Below are positions 25,701-38,870 of a stretch of 64,000 nt of DNA, piece by piece. Positions within the stretch are counted from its first letter, which is position 1; each line of letters opens with the position of its first letter. Origin of the DNA: Paralvinella palmiformis (taxonomy: Eukaryota > Annelida > Polychaeta > Terebellida > Alvinellidae). The notes below the pieces were generated by a model. It saw nothing but the letters and a program-made list of their open reading frames with translations, searched no databases and was not told the DNA's origin. Position numbers and translations under genes: made by a program. Where the stretch lies: the NCBI GenBank assembly GCA_025642065.1, contig JAODUP010000476.1, positions 72,501 to 136,500 on the forward strand. The letters are read 5' to 3'.

Positions 25701-26289
25701 AGTTATTTCCACTTAATGTGCACACACACACACCCCACACCGACACACACACACACACACACACACATACCTTAGTCCAGCCAGGTAGTGTGTATGTGTC
25801 TGGAGAAAACCTTCCACATGTCGTCCCCCTCCCCACACATACAAATGTTCCCGGGCTACTTTATGGAGTAGATTGCTGGAGGAGATTAGAATTCATCATG
25901 CACGTTTCAAATTTCTTTTCAGTAAATTACTATCCTTTGTTAAAACTAATATCTAATCGGTGTTTACGACTTCATATTTGATGCTGCTCCGTACCCTCCT
26001 AACACCCCCTCCCCCCCGAGTGACTTCTAATAAGGCACGACTATATTGTTGTTGTTGTTGTTGTTGTTTCCACGTTGTTGTTGTGGTTTCCATTGTTGCC
26101 ATGGTGAAGGATATTGGGAAGAGATAGATTCTGTAATCTGAGACTCAGCTTATCTTATAGTTTGTTGAATGAGTCTGATGTTTTGTAAATCTAGTTTTTA
26201 TTATTATTATTATTAAATTATTAATTTATTAATATTATAGACATTTTTTTTCCATTTTAATCCGGATTTCTTTCATCGACCTGTCAGTC
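25701..26289. other. Non-coding with CA, GTT and TTA tracts
   Basis: (CA)n at 25720-25768, (GTT)n at 26047-26069 and (TTA)n near 26200-26217. The plus-strand frame 25718-25981 begins inside the CA repeat and is rejected. Confidence 0.65.
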
Positions 26290-26327
26290 TGCTATAATAT
26301 GACCTCTCGGTCTGTCATATTATAGCA
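26290..26327. repeat. Perfect 14-bp inverted repeat with 10-base loop
   Basis: tgctataatatgac at 26290-26303 is the exact reverse complement of gtcatattatagca at 26314-26327. It is not followed by a T-run and sits in no gene. It could be the palindromic core of a small foldback element. Confidence 0.8.
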
Positions 26328-26549
26328 ACCGCAAACGCTTAATGGTCATACAAATTGTTACTCTGTATACACTCGCATTGGTATTTATTACAAATTACAA
26401 CGGGCTTCTATCTAAACAGCTCATTCATCAGGTAACGCGAGATGTCGTAACACACGTAATCTGTAACACTATCTAGTTAGCTCAGCAGCCTCGGCATTTG
26501 ATATTTGACGTTTACTGGGTTTCCAATCGAGCAATGATACAAGCAAATT

Positions 26550-26900
26550 TTAAGCTGTTTCTTTGGAAGTTTCCATCCTGCTGTGAAAGGTACAATGTTT
26601 TATTAAAAATTTAATCCGGAGTCATTCCAGACATTTGACATTCACAGCACATTAGAACAATTTTTTTTAGTGAAACACTGATGACGTCTTAATATGTGGA
26701 TATTGTAATTGCAAGTCAGCAGAGATTCAGGAATTTAGCAGCAGTCAGGATTGACCGAAGACATCGTTTTTGAATATTTAGCTCTGTCCGATTTTACTTA
26801 TCAATTTCGGCTGTGAGAAGAGCTGTGTGCTGACGTCATAAACATGTGTGTTCCTGTGCCAACAAATTTGGTATGTTTGAACTGCTTGATGATGATGATG
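26550..26900 (+). repeat. Unnamed dispersed repeat, copy 1
   Basis: Aligns piecewise and colinearly with 36060-36440: ttctttggaa, then acaat(g)tttattaaaa, then ggatattgtaa, then tgaatatt(t/c)(a/g)gctctg, then ctgacgtcat and acatgt. It carries a perfect TGACGTCA at 26831-26838. Terminal repeats and coding capacity were not found. Confidence 0.6.
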
Positions 26901-26912
26901 ATGATTATGGTG

Positions 26913-26945
<33 letters not shown>

Positions 26946-27149
26946 GAGGTTTTAGAAGGCATCAGATTCAGTAAACAGTTCTCCAGCTAATTACATAATA
27001 GGTAAATAATAATAAGAAAAAATTCATTAAATTAGAAACAATCTTTATAAGTCATAATTGTTACATGGAAATATATCTGAGAGACCTGCCCTTTATAATA
27101 AGACAACATTATGTTGAGTAGAGTTGAGGTGATTTCAGATATTTAGTCT
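26901..27149. repeat. (GAT)n and (AAT)n tract, then AT-rich sequence
   Basis: (GAT)n at about 26889-26906 and (AAT)n at 26914-26946, followed by unique AT-rich sequence to 27149. Confidence 0.85.
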
Positions 27150-27290
27150 CGGCATTGGTCACAACTGGGACACATGACTGATGGGCGATTCCCTAGAGAA
27201 ACATCCCACAAACCTAGGTGTGAGTCAGGTTCGAACCCACAACCTGGACGTATGCCGTGTCATTCTCTAACCACTGCACCATCAAGATAT
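27150..27290 (-). mobile_element. tRNA-derived SINE (family B-like head)
   Basis: Minus strand: A-box-like tggtgcagtggttag (complement at 27267-27281) and B-box gggttcgaacctg (complement at 27226-27238), followed by gtttgtgggatgtttctct. A decayed relative lies at 12885-12985. The head resembles that of the 8938 element (ggtggcgcagcggttg), so the two may be subfamilies. Confidence 0.7.
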
Positions 27291-27437
27291 GACTGTAGTG
27301 TCCTACTCCCAGGTGTATCGTATCATCTTTTCCCACACCTTCGCTTATAGTTGTGTTATAGTATTCCTCGTCTTGTGCAATCTTAACTCATTACACGGAA
27401 TCTGTGATGTTGTAGGTTATATATAGTAAATGTAAAT

Positions 27438-27604
27438 GTTGCTGTTTTACGGCCACTTTTGTGCTAAATGGGCCGAGCGACCTCTAAAGGTAATGAGGCG
27501 AAGTGAAAGATGAAACACCCTTCTGACGTAGCCTGACCAGGGTTTGAACCCAGGTGCTATAGATATGCAGCTAACCGTGCTACCAGCTAGGCCATGGAAG
27601 CACC
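27438..27604 (-). mobile_element. tRNA-derived SINE (family A), copy 4
   Basis: Minus-strand copy with head gtgcttccatggcctagctg, B-box gggttcaaacc (27541-27551 complement), then cagaagggtgtttcatcttt, cggcccatttagcac and terminal agtggccgtaaaacagc. It carries a small internal deletion between tttagc and caca relative to the copy at 10105. Confidence 0.82.
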
Positions 27605-27845
27605 TGTTGTAGGTTATAGATGTAACACAGCGATAACCTGTCAAATTTACTGACAGTTTGTGAGTGTTCATCTTTTGATTGCTATGGTAGCACATTACGT
27701 TTTGGTTCAGTTGGCATCAATTTATGTATTGATCTTTGGTGGCTGAAACAATTTCTTTGACATTCATCTAATAAGGTAACAGTTTGTCAGTTGATGGTGA
27801 AATTATTATATGTGATAGGTGACATTAGAAGTGACCTTTATTCTT

Positions 27846-27892
<47 letters not shown>

Positions 27893-29213
27893 TCAATCAG
27901 ATGTCTGTACCAGATAGTTCTTTTATCAGTAAATACAAGTATTTTATATGCAGCGAAACACGCCTCGCGCTCAACGTTTTTGAAAGCGATACAGCGTGTG
28001 TATGTAGTTTGTTCAAGGTCAACAGCCGGTCTGAAACTTCATAGCATACAATTGAGAATTGATAATTGAATCTACATCGACTATAAATACCACCCAACCA
28101 CCCATCCACCTGTCCATGCAACAACCTTGCTGTTAGATTGTGAATAGGTTCGGAGGTTGTAGCTGAATGAGTATTTCAAAGTTGTAGTTTCCCTCTTTAT
28201 TTTAAAGTGATAGACTACAAATTGCCACGATACACATCCATTTCAGTAGTATTAGTATATATATATATATATATATATATAAGAGAGAGAGAGAGAGAGA
28301 GAGACATGTCTTCAGCTTATCTATTAAAATTGTTTTACATCTCCTACATGTAATATTTAATCACATACTGTAAATAGATATACATTCTTTACTTCCATTA
28401 GATATATATATATTTATTTAAATCACGTACTATTAGGCTGGTGGAAGTGGGCGTCCATCAGTAGATGTCTTATCGAAATAGAATCAAACATTCCTGTGTT
28501 AAGAAACTAAATAGGAAAGGAGTGCCCTCGTCCCATCTTGGTTTGACAGCGTTGAACAACTAACTACATTACATCAGAATGCCTTCAAATATTAGCGTAT
28601 ATATAACAGTTTTTTATATATATATATATATATATATTAAATACCGTATAAGCTGTAAAACTGGACACGGTTATTTTTTTTATCATCGAACAAACATCTC
28701 TTATAGAGGGCACCCTTTCTGCCAGCGATGTTTGTCAGAAGTTTGACCTATTCGCTGCGGCGAAATCCCATACGGGGTTTGTGGTGGTTGGGGGGGGGGG
28801 GGATGGGCAAGGGAAGTTTTTACGACGGGCCATGGTCCCTCGGCGAGGAATAAGGGATATTAATCTTAGCATGACAGATAAATACACACAAAGTCGAAAT
28901 ATCGGGAGAATATATTGGCCGTAATATCAAACAAACGGCCGATCTCTGTGGAAACACCTGTCCTCTCCTTCGTCGTATGGCCCCTACATGTTTATTGGTG
29001 TTTGTCCCAATATGTAGTTTTTTCGCCCAATAAATAGATCCAGAGATCCCCACCCCCCCCCCCTTCTTCGTGCCGATGTCAAAATATTAGATTTTTCTCC
29101 CGAGTGCCGATTCACACAGATCGTCTGCGTTTGTTATCGTGCCGGTGTTTATTATTGTTTTGAGCTCGAATGCAACATTCTTAGTGTCTTTTTCCGAAAA
29201 GAACTAATCCGGA
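27605..29213. other. Non-coding with long TA microsatellites
   Basis: (TA)n at 27848-27889, (TA)n then (GA)n at 28254-28304, (TA)n at about 28614-28637, poly-G at about 28790-28802 and poly-C at 29053-29063. No gene recognised. Confidence 0.65.
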
Positions 29214-29242
29214 ATGCGTTCGGTTTCCGTTTTTTCTCCGTG

Positions 29243-29276
<34 letters not shown>

Positions 29277-29588
29277 CGTGTGTGTCTTAAGAATTATTTC
29301 ATCATTCTTTCATCTGTCTTCTTGGGCCCAGTGTTGGACCTTGTTTATTACTTTACTGTCTCTGTTGGAGGAAGGTGGGATTTGGCTTTTTCCACGAACA
29401 GTGTCAACAGTGTCGTCTATAAAACGTTTCACGCCTCGGCGTGGAAAGTCGCTTCTCCGGATTCATTCCGCTGGTGGGTCATCCAGGGGTTGCGTTCAGG
29501 ATTTCGATTCTTTGTGTCGGTGTGTTATCACACACACATGCACGCATGCACACAAATACACGCACTAAGAGCAGTTTAAAGATAACAC

Positions 29589-29653
<65 letters not shown>
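29214..29653. repeat. TC/GT and (TA)n(GT)n microsatellites around unique sequence
   Basis: TC then GT at 29243-29285, a CA-rich piece near 29530-29555, and (TA)n then (GT)n at 29588-29653. The plus-strand frame 29214-29579 starts in the TC repeat and has no recognised domain. Confidence 0.75.
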
Positions 29654-29655
<2 letters not shown>

Positions 29656-32600
29656 TTATTATATTATTGAACGATAAAGTTCTTATTTAAATATGCCTGA
29701 TTAACTAAGTGTAGACAATCATAGTAATCGCGGCAGACTCATCCTGTATCATCATGTTCTAAACATTAGTGAATAGTTCACCAGGTTATCGGGTTTGTCA
29801 TGTTGTTCATAGTTCACTCCCTAGATGGCAGCACTTGTACTTATACGCTCCAGCTGGTCCGTTCTGAGAGCTATGCTGGAGGATTAAACGAACTCTAAGT
29901 TAGTAGCTGAATTAATACAGCTGTATTATTATACTTGTTGTTGTTGTTATTGTAGCTATTATTATTATTGTTGTTATTGTTACTTTTGTTGTGTTTTTTC
30001 AAGGTCACCGAGTGATATGCAAAATAGGAAGTACTGCTACTGTAATTGAACAACAGAAAAATATGACGCTAAATCTTAGGAACACCTAGGAGAATCAAGT
30101 AGTGAACTATTATTACCCTAAACAATCTCATTTATGGTATAATTAAATAATGACCTATCTGTATGTAAAAAAGCGGGTATAATACACAATATGATGCAAT
30201 GAACAGGAATCGTCCAATTTTATTGGGGGTGAGGTGGAGGGTGGATTTATGCAGAAGTCGTGTGTTTATGGTGCACGGACTTTCATAAATTAACAGCAAA
30301 TAAAAAAATCGTTCGGTGTCAGTCGGAGTGAGTAGGATGGTTTTGTTTACTAATGTCTTCCAAGCAATATTCGCCATGGCCACGAATCATCCGCGTCGAC
30401 CAGTCATTGTCTCTCCGACATCGATGTCCAGTTTAGATTTCTCTCCTTCGTCCTGTGTAAGTTTCCAACTCGGTGGCGGTAGTCGACATGTTTCCCGGTG
30501 TCGGCTTACTCATTAACCACTGTCTCCGATGTCATGCGATATTGCCCATAAAGGAAACGCTGCCGGTGGAGGGCCGTTGCGTTTATTGAAGAGAGAGAGA
30601 GAGAGAAAGAGGGAAAGAGAGAGGGAGAGAGAGGGGTGGGCCAAGGGACATCGAACCGGCAAGACGTGAAGACGCACGGAAGGAAATAGCTACAGGTCTG
30701 ATTTGCTTGCGCGGACACAGGGCACTGTAACAAAGTGCCGCCGCCGCCGCCGCATGGATTTATCGACGGCCCGTTTTGTCCATTCGGCAAAAAGGCCACA
30801 CAGAACGCCGGCCATCTTGTTCGACTAAATGCGCCCATTCTTTTTCGCCTCCTGCGCCCCCGTGTCGCCGATAGAATGACACAGACACACGGGGCGCGAC
30901 TCGTTCGCTCGTTTTGTATTCTTCCGCCTCGTGCAAAGAAATCACCGTCGGGCTCGTATCGATAATAGGTTATAAATGTGTGTAACTAGATGTAGGTTGA
31001 TGGTGAGGGGGTGGGTCGGATGGGGCGAGGCAGGTAGGTGCTACTACTGGTTATTGCCATCCAGTATATTTTCTCACTGGTAAGATGATCACCTTGTATA
31101 CATGACAGCATTACTGGAAGTCAATATTGCAGTCCACGCCGCAAATGGCCAGACGCCATTCGTTCTGTTGGCATACGGAAAACGTGGACCGCCAAGACGG
31201 ACGAGAGTGGACATCTTTTCGGCTCGGGCCGTGTGGTCGAAGCCGATTGTAAATGGCGAAGGCGTCGCTGGGTAAATTAGCCGTTGGAATTAGAAGATTG
31301 AAATCCATAATTCGCTGTCCATTCATCCGTCGGTAGCGGCAGTTGAAATGACATACGTACAATGGCGAGTGCTTCAGCCCAGCACGGCCGTGGTAGCATG
31401 TGGCTGTCCTTCATCAATGCTAAACGCTTTATTGACAAGCTGTCTGAGAATTACTTATCTGCCGTTGTTATTTTGCATTATTTTAGGCATGGGACATCGC
31501 TGCGTGGCAAGCGAATATTGAAATATGTGTGAATTTGATCCTAATCCTGTTTTTTCGTATAATTGGCGCTATCGATTTTACCTGGCTGCGGAACTCGTCC
31601 ACCTGTTTGCAGGAATAGCGCACGAAGCGCTGCACAGGAAAATGTATGGTTTTGATGGCACGACTCTCTCTCACTCTCACTATCTTTCTCTCTATCTGTT
31701 TGTTTGTCGCAGCTCAGAAACCGTTTTTAAAGGGATCAAATTAGACTCATCAACTGTAATATCGGTTTTCAATCAACGGCCTACTGGCTCCATTGTTTAT
31801 ATGTTGGTTTCCGGTTCGCGTCCAGTGTGTTCGAACAAATGAACGTTCCCGTTTTGCAGTCTTTCGCACCCGGAAATAGCTAATTTGCCATGCCCACTAA
31901 CGAGGCGGCTTTCAAACAAGAGCGACTGATTACTCAAACAATTCATTATCTTGCCTGCCCCTGATTACTCGAACAATTCATCATCTTCCCCGCCCAACCC
32001 CACCTGATGCTTGCTGGACGTGGCGAATTCTCAATTCTACATATCAGTAGCGCGGCATAGGCGCTGATTGGTGTAAGCCAAGATGCCGACTGTTACTAGA
32101 GATTATGTTCCGGCGGTGACATCGCGACAATGGCCTCAGCCACGACGTAGACACGCGACGATGGCAGGAGCCGCCGACCTGGGGGAAAGTTGTCTAAAAT
32201 TTTAAAAAGAAGAGGGGTGGGCACGGATCTCGGGCCGAGCTGCCGTAGATGAATTGATGAGCAGCGCCCGATCAATAACACCCCCCCCTCCCCCCGGCTA
32301 ACGATTTACGACAATGGATGTCTGTCGTAAGTTAGTCGACGAGGTTCGTAATTGTAACTGGCGCTGAACTGCCGCGTTCGGACATGTGTAGCATCTGGTC
32401 GGCAGATGAGGCCACGACGGTACGCACGTACGAGATTCTCGCTAACGAGTCGTCACGACGAGGTGGAGATCATGCAGATATCGCGACTTACTGCTGTTGA
32501 CCTCCTACTTCAGATCGGTTCTTTGTGTACGTCGATGTTCGTCAGAGTGTTGAGGGAAGTGGGATGGAAGGCGGAAGGGCAAGGGGGGGGGCGACGTTGA

Positions 32601-33618
32601 CCTTGCCCACCGCGACGTCGTCCATTCCCTGGTGCTGCATTACCGTAGATGATCGCGTACGACTGGCCGAGTATTTTGGGGGATCCGGGAAATGAATGCA
32701 GTTTGTTTCAAGTGATCGTTTTCGTGTTATGATTACGTCGATAAAGAATGGAATAAAAGGTTTAGATTTCTGTTTATTTATAGTTCAGTCCGAAAACGGA
32801 GCCTTATTGCTCTAAGGAATTTCTCTTTATTTCAAATTGTAAACACGCATTATTATTTTTATTCTAGGATCGCTGCTAAACACGAAGCCGTCTAACAAGT
32901 CGTTGTTTCTATTCAGGAACCCGTACGATATACCGGCGTCCTCGTCACCGCGGGGTGTATCTCGTTTCTAGCCGTCAGTCATTGCATGGTGCATAAATCG
33001 AATCTCATCCATTATATTCGGTCAGGTCTAGGTATTTATGGTCGAGTGGGTGGATTCGAACCGAACTGCTTTCGTTTTCTCGTCCTCCGCACCTACCACG
33101 CACGACGGCTCTACATCGACCCGCAAACGGCCTTCTCTGGACGCAGCCGAGTCGACTGGAACGTCGGCTGTTTACCTCTCGCTAATTACGGCCTTGCGCT
33201 GGCCGTCCAGAGATCGGGGCGGGTCTCTTCCGGATTGTTGACGCGAACTTTGGCCAAAAATAAACCGAATCCCGACGCCGTTGTTAAGTTCTGCCCCCAA
33301 AACAAATAATTAAATCGGCCAAACGTGCACACAACTGATAGCTGCTCCCAGGCGATGCGTCCACTTTCGGTTGGTTACTTCTCCAAGACGCCGGCTCAAG
33401 TTAAACGGTTCTCCTTCGCGTCGAGGGTGGTTCTCCCGGAGTCGGTGGACACGGCGGCACCCACCGTTAGACCAGATACGCACACATCGTCTTCCATCTT
33501 TCCATCCAGGACCCCACCGGGTTCCAAATCCTCCCCTCCCCCCTTCTCCATCCCGACCACCACCTCGTACCGAACTGGTTCCCTTCGGCTGAGGTTCCTA
33601 CGTTGTTTAGATCGGCTG
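29654..33618. other. Mostly unique sequence, partly CpG-rich, no exon recognised
   Basis: (GTT)n near 29938-29950, a GA-rich run at 30590-30636, (GCC)n near 30738-30752, a (TTTG) run near 31700 and poly-C near 32281-32295. Between about 30.3-31.4 and 32.1-33.6 kb the sequence is CpG-rich and lacks transposons, as expected of promoter-proximal or regulatory DNA. No open frame shows a family signature. Confidence 0.4.
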
Positions 33619-33629
33619 GCTGCCATTTT
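33619..33629 (-). promoter_or_regulatory. YY1-type motif
   Basis: gctgccatttt, whose complement AAAATGGCAGC fits the YY1 consensus AAnATGGCnGC. It lies in a CpG-rich stretch. Sites of this form are common just downstream of animal transcription starts; use here is inferred. Confidence 0.35.
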
Positions 33630-34258
33630 GGGCCTGTTTATCGCCGAGTCACCGAATTCGAGCTGATCTGCGAGATGGATTGTTATATTTGGATTCACTT
33701 TTTGGTCTTCAGTAAATAGTCTGCCAGGAACAATTAACCCGATCGGATGCGATACCAGGTACTCGGCGTGAAGACGGTACCACCACCGCCACCCTCCCAA
33801 TTCGGAAGCGTCGAATCCACCGGAGCCCCCGGTACGGCCAAGTGCGTATCGCGCGCTATGGGCGTGTGCTGAGGCCGGTCGGTATCCCATCAAGGCAAAA
33901 CGGCATGATCCGTCAAAAGGGATAGGAAAAGGGGGAGAGTTAAAAGGGGCATTTGAAGAATGCGCTGGGATGAAATTCGCACTGGCGGCTTTTTTCCTTC
34001 TGCCTTTACACGTCGTTTTCCAAGAAATGCATTGTGTTTTGTTTGTTTACATTCGGCCAAAAACTGCGGGGTAGCCACGGGGGGAAAATGGAAAGAAATT
34101 CTGTTGTATAGATCGTTCACCAGATGGAAGCACCTCGCAGTGGTCGCAGCAGCGGGCTGACTTGGTGCGCGCCGTTTCAGATCAAGGAAACTCGGCGATG
34201 ATACGGCAACGAGAACGATCGTGGCTGATGCGGATGGTCTGGAAGTCGTTGTCACTGA
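33630..34258. other. Unique CpG-rich sequence, no gene recognised
   Basis: Minus-strand frames at 33396-33893 and 33890-34270 abut and overlap slightly, but have no known domain, membrane pattern or conserved motif, and are left uncalled. Confidence 0.35.
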
Positions 34259-34640
34259 TTTGTAACACACGTGCCCGCACGCGCGCAGCCATGCTCACGC
34301 GCGCGTACGTAACGCGCTCGCATGCAGATATATACAAAGTGTGAGGAAGATAAGCAAACAGACAGGCAGGCAAATATAGGGAGACAGACATCGGCAGGCA
34401 TACGCGCACGCATACTCGCATGTATACACACGGATGAACACGCGCGCGCACACACAAACACACACACGCACACACACACACACAATACACACAAAGACAC
34501 AGACACGCCTGAACACGAGCGCACACGCACACACACGCATACGCAAACATGTATTCATGCACTCACGTAGGAGTGCTAAAATAAACACACCCATACTCGC
34601 ACGCAGGCACACGCACACACGCACGCGTGAACTAATGACA
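34259..34640. repeat. Imperfect CA/CG-alternating array, Z-DNA-prone
   Basis: Nearly 380 bp of cacg, cgcg, caca and acac tetranucleotides with interruptions. Long Cys/Val/Arg frames on the minus strand are repeat translations. Confidence 0.85.
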
Positions 34641-35385
34641 TCCTGAGATAAATGTTCGCCATCATATCTAGAACAATTAGCCTTCTATCTCGATATTAAT
34701 TTTGTTATTATTCCCTTCATTTGGCTTTCTTTGATCATTATTTGGCTAATTCTCTCTCTCTCTCACTCACTCCCTCCCGTATCCCATCCCCCTCCCTCAC
34801 CCCCCCCTCCTCTCACCTGTACTGTGTCTATTTCTGCCAAGTTTGTGATGTCGCAAACATCAGAGATAGATCAGTCGAGATTCGGACAACGAGCGGCAAG
34901 AACGTCTAATATTGTGAAGAGTTCACGGTACACAATCTGGTCATCAACTTCCGGTCTACTGCTCTTTTCGCTGCCGTCTTTAAGAGGCATCTGATAAAAG
35001 TTCTTTGAGGGGCCTACAGATCCATTAGCATTCGTCCAACGTACGGCTGTTGTCGAATTTTGTGGATGTTCTGCGGAACTGTTTAAAATTCAAGTGTACG
35101 GTGTCTTTTATATGTACTTAAAATATACACCATAGACACACGATATGTACATTGAAAAGCTAAATTATAAGACACAGGATTAATGCGTCAAACGACAGAT
35201 ATTTTTACAGTTTCTATATTCGACCTAAAATAAATGTCGTCTTGAATGATACGACCAATTATAATATGCCAATTGCATTGTTTCACAAATGGTAATTTGG
35301 GTCAACTTTGTCTTGTGGTTTAGCTGTTAATTTGTTCATTACGCGATTTTTTATTTTGCTGAACTCAGTCAGTGAACATTAAATG
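34641..35385. other. Non-coding stretch, no gene seen
   Basis: A TC-rich and then C-rich run at 34751-34814, followed by unique AT-rich sequence. Confidence 0.5.
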
Positions 35386-35445
35386 CTGTAAGCGAAGTAA
35401 TGGGCGCTTTATTAAATATTAATTATTATTATTATTATTATTAAG
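35386..35445 (+). mobile_element. SINE or LINE 3' tail fragment
   Basis: Contains gggcgctttattaaatatta followed by (TTA)n, the same 3' end as the SINE at 8938-9389. Upstream sequence shows no tRNA head, so this is a 5'-truncated copy or the tail of the partner LINE. Confidence 0.55.
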
Positions 35446-35623
35446 CATTTCTAGACATCCCCTTATTCTCAGATATGTTTCAAATTAATCACCAGTCAGT
35501 GGTGTCAACTTAGCTCCTTCGCTGACTGAGAGGTTTCTGTACCGGGTCAAGTTTTGATGACGAAGGGTTTTACTCGCACCATTTCGTTTGCCTTCGCCGA
35601 ATCTTCGTTTACATCCGAGAACG

Positions 35624-35663
35624 CTGAGTCTAACTTATATGGGACATCCCGATAACTCAAGTT
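35624..35663 (+). repeat. 40-bp repeat shared with 36472-36511
   Basis: Matches 36472-36511 at 38 of 40 positions by eye, starting ctgagtctaa and ending gataactcaagtt. The second copy adjoins the dispersed repeat at 36060-36440, so this is probably a fragment of the same element. Confidence 0.75.
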
Positions 35664-35702
35664 CTTTATTCGCCTCATACTAGCCTACCTGTGCCAGACG
35701 AA

Positions 35703-35822
35703 CTACTCACTCACTCACTCCGAACTACTCACTCACTCACTCACTCACTCACTCACTCACTCACTCACTCACTCACTCACTCACTCACTCACTCACTCAC
35801 TCACTCACTCACTCACTCACTC
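35703..35822. repeat. (CACT)n microsatellite, about 120 bp
   Basis: Near-perfect CACT array with an early interruption (ccgaactact). The preceding words tagcctacctgtgcc faintly resemble the end of SINE family A, whose copy at 62899 leads directly into the same motif. Confidence 0.93.
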
Positions 35823-36059
35823 TCAGTCGCGTTAGATGTATATATATACGTATAATATAACCACACCTGATTTCGACAAATAATTATTTACGTGTGATAT
35901 ATTTCACACCCGGTGTGGAAGACGCGTTCCCTCGCCCAGTTTGCTGCACAGTTGGTATATCCAGACCTAATGTTGAGACTAAATACCAAGCTGCCTAACT
36001 TGGATATGCCAGTTCTCTATTATGTCCCCCCCCTCCCCCAGAAAACTTGTTTTCCCATC
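35823..36059. other. Non-coding, no gene seen
   Basis: Unique sequence with a poly-C run near 36026-36040. Confidence 0.5.
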
Positions 36060-36511
36060 TGAAGTGATTCTTTGGAAATGTTCATCGTACACCGAACTAT
36101 ACAATATTTATTAAAACTGTAGATAGGAATAATTTTATATTTTAAATTGATTAAAACTGTGATTTGACTCAAACCTGGATATTGTAACTGCGCGTACACG
36201 GAATTTGATAGCCCCAGTAACATTCGGGTGTCATATAGGACAGCCTTATGAATATTCGGCTCTGGTCGGATTCCCTCGGCAAGTTCCGCCGAGCAGTGTT
36301 GTGTACTGACGTCATCGACATGTACGCGTTTTGGAATAGTTTTGCTCGGTTATATATATATATATAGCGTCACCACTCCCTGTGTGCCAACACTGAGCAT
36401 GTGTGCATATTTTGCCGTATAATTAATTAGTCACATTGTGGCCAGCTCGGAGCGATTCGTGGAAACACAAACTGAGTCTAATTTAGATGGGACATCCCGA
36501 TAACTCAAGTT
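36060..36511 (+). repeat. Unnamed dispersed repeat, copy 2
   Basis: Colinear with copy 1 at 26550-26900 (shared ttctttggaa, ggatattgtaa, gaatatt-gctctg, tactgacgtcat, acatgt). It carries TGACGTCA at 36307-36314 and extends to the 40-bp block at 36472-36511. A short TA run at 36352-36366 lies inside. Confidence 0.6.
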
Positions 36512-38446
36512 GTAATTCTCAATTTATCAATTCCAATTCCATTTTTTTTTAAATAAGAAATTCCGGTTCCGGAATTGAATTGACCCCATATCTGATGTGC
36601 GCTATCCCGTTACTCTTATGTTTGCGTTTGGCATTCTATTAGCGTGCCCAGTTATAAGAACGACGCCTCTGAACGTTTAAAGAGGCGAAGTTGTGGATTT
36701 ACTAAACACTGACCGAGAACCCGAAAAGTCACAGGTACAATCTGTTTGCAATAAATCCCACATTACTATAAGTGCCAAAGGGTGTAACGGTATCTACAGC
36801 TATTCACGACAGTTGTTTTTGTTTGTGTTATTAATGAACAGCAAATAGAGAGAGAGAGAGAGAGAGAACCCGGTGAAAAGAGTACACGGTCCACTGTCGA
36901 CGGCGCGCGGGATTTTGTACTTTCGGGTCGTTTCTTGCACGGCTTTATATACCAGTCTCGCGATGTACTTGGCCCCGACGTAGCGAGTCCCAGCTGCACC
37001 ATGGTAGCGGATCTCGTCAGATGAAGTGGTACACTTTGATTTGTTATCGCCGGGGCCGTAAATTTGAGTTGTTATTTTATTAAGACGGCAATCGGCTGAT
37101 AAGCTCCAGACGTTGCTTATATTATTCGTTTTAAGTGTCTGCGGGAAGTTATCGGGTCAGGCAAGGAAAATGGACCGACTGACTGACTGACTAACTGACT
37201 GTCTGGATAGACCGACGACTGGCTGACTGCCTGAATTGACAGATTATATTGGCTGACTGATAGGTCGGTGGTACGTGGAAAAAAGTCCTCATCCGACTGG
37301 TCCTAAATGTTTTGACTCCGCAACGCAAAGAAACACAGCAATCTCCACCATTTAAACAAGTACATTATTCAGTCATAACAGTGCCGTAATGGATTTTTTA
37401 TTTCGGGGGGGGGGGTTGGGTTGGGTATTTTGATGTTGGCCCGCTTCATCCGGCGCCAAATGGAGTTCCTTTGGTTATTATTATTAATTCTGATTTAAGT
37501 GAGGCAATAATGAGAAAACGACGCGTGATTATGTGAAAATGTCCGCTCCCATCGCAGCGCTAGACGTCGACGGCCCGCCAAATTCTCCTGTTTATTTCCA
37601 TAATGTGACGACGGCGATTAAAATAAGCGAGCAACTTAAATAAACAGCCATTAGAACATGTTGCTACTCCGCGGTGCCGCTGCCGGGCAGAGGGACCCGG
37701 CTTCTGCAGCAGCAGCATCAGCAGCCGGCTTCCGATAACGGGATCAGAGACCGCCGTCGGATCAGCGCCGTAGCAAAGCCAGAGAGAGAGAGAGAGTATC
37801 TCGCTGGCTAGAGTGGTGACTTAAAATTAAAACGAGTGCAAAAACCTAATCACGTCAAAAAAAACGACAAGAAAACCGTCTGCAGAATGGTTCGATTTCA
37901 AAGGCCGGCACTATTTTCTAACCGGAAATTTGACGATTGTTATCAGTCCGCGATTTGACAGAAGGTTACCGAGGTCAGCGTCGTGTTGATCTACAGAGTT
38001 TCTCTCTCTCTCTCTCTCTCTCTCTCTAGGGTAGTAACGCCGGCAGTTAGCAGATGATGAAAATAGATAGCCATTGGATATAGTGTGCCCATCCTCGGGG
38101 ATAAATCGGTGATAAACATTTGTTTATTTGCCGATGAAGCGGCCCGATTTGCATGGAATACGTTCTGCGGTGCCGAGTGAGGGCGCGTTCTAATTCGCGA
38201 ATCTCCGCGGCGTTCGCTAAAAGTTGCAGTTTTGATCGATAGGGGGCGTTTGGCTGGCGATGTTTATGTCTTGCGGTGGATGACAGAGATGGGATGTACT
38301 GGATAGAATACCCGAGAGTGATAACTCGTAGTAGGGACAGTCTCATCTAAAGACAAAAACACCCCGAGGACCGAGATAACACCACGGAACGCTTTTAGAA
38401 ATTTGTAGAATCATTGGAAGCGTTTATTTCTTATTCCTGAATGCAT
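36512..38446. other. Non-coding; GA, TC tracts and CpG-rich patches
   Basis: (GA)n at 36846-36867, a GACT run at 37174-37190, poly-G near 37405-37414, a CAG-rich run near 37705-37723, (GA)n near 37780-37796 and (TC)n at 38000-38028. Unique CpG-rich sequence at about 37520-37770 looks promoter-like, but no exon was recognised. Confidence 0.5.
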
Positions 38447-38870
38447 AGGTCCCAGACCTCCTACTTTGGCTACCTTTCCTACTTTTTTTAGTAGGAACAT
38501 CCTACCTTTGGATTAGATCTCCTACTTTTCCTACTTTTCACCATCTTCTCATTGTTGATCCATTATCAAATGTTGATCTATCAATTCTGTATATGTCAAT
38601 CAGATGAGGTACATGTATATGGAAGGGAAACTTAAATGTGTGTGTGTGTGTGTGTGTGTGTGTATAATAATTATGTGTCAGCTTTTTGATTGGAAGTTCA
38701 CATATATACTTTCAGAAGCGAGACGTTCATTAAAGCAAATACTGTAGCTGTACACAAGAAAACCTGTAATATATTATTCAAATAATGCAAGCTTTGGTCC
38801 ACATTGTGTCCTACGTTTCTCCTACTTTTAGGGTTAGAAACTCCTATTTTTCCTACTTGCCTGCATGGAA
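38447..38870. repeat. Repeats built on tcctactttt, plus (GT)n
   Basis: The words tcctacttt, tcctacctttgg, ctcctacttttcctac and, at 38808-38862, tcctacgtttctcctacttt and cctatttttcctacttg recur in two clusters. A (GT)n array lies at 38637-38663 between them. The clusters look like two copies or ends of one degenerate repeat. Confidence 0.5.
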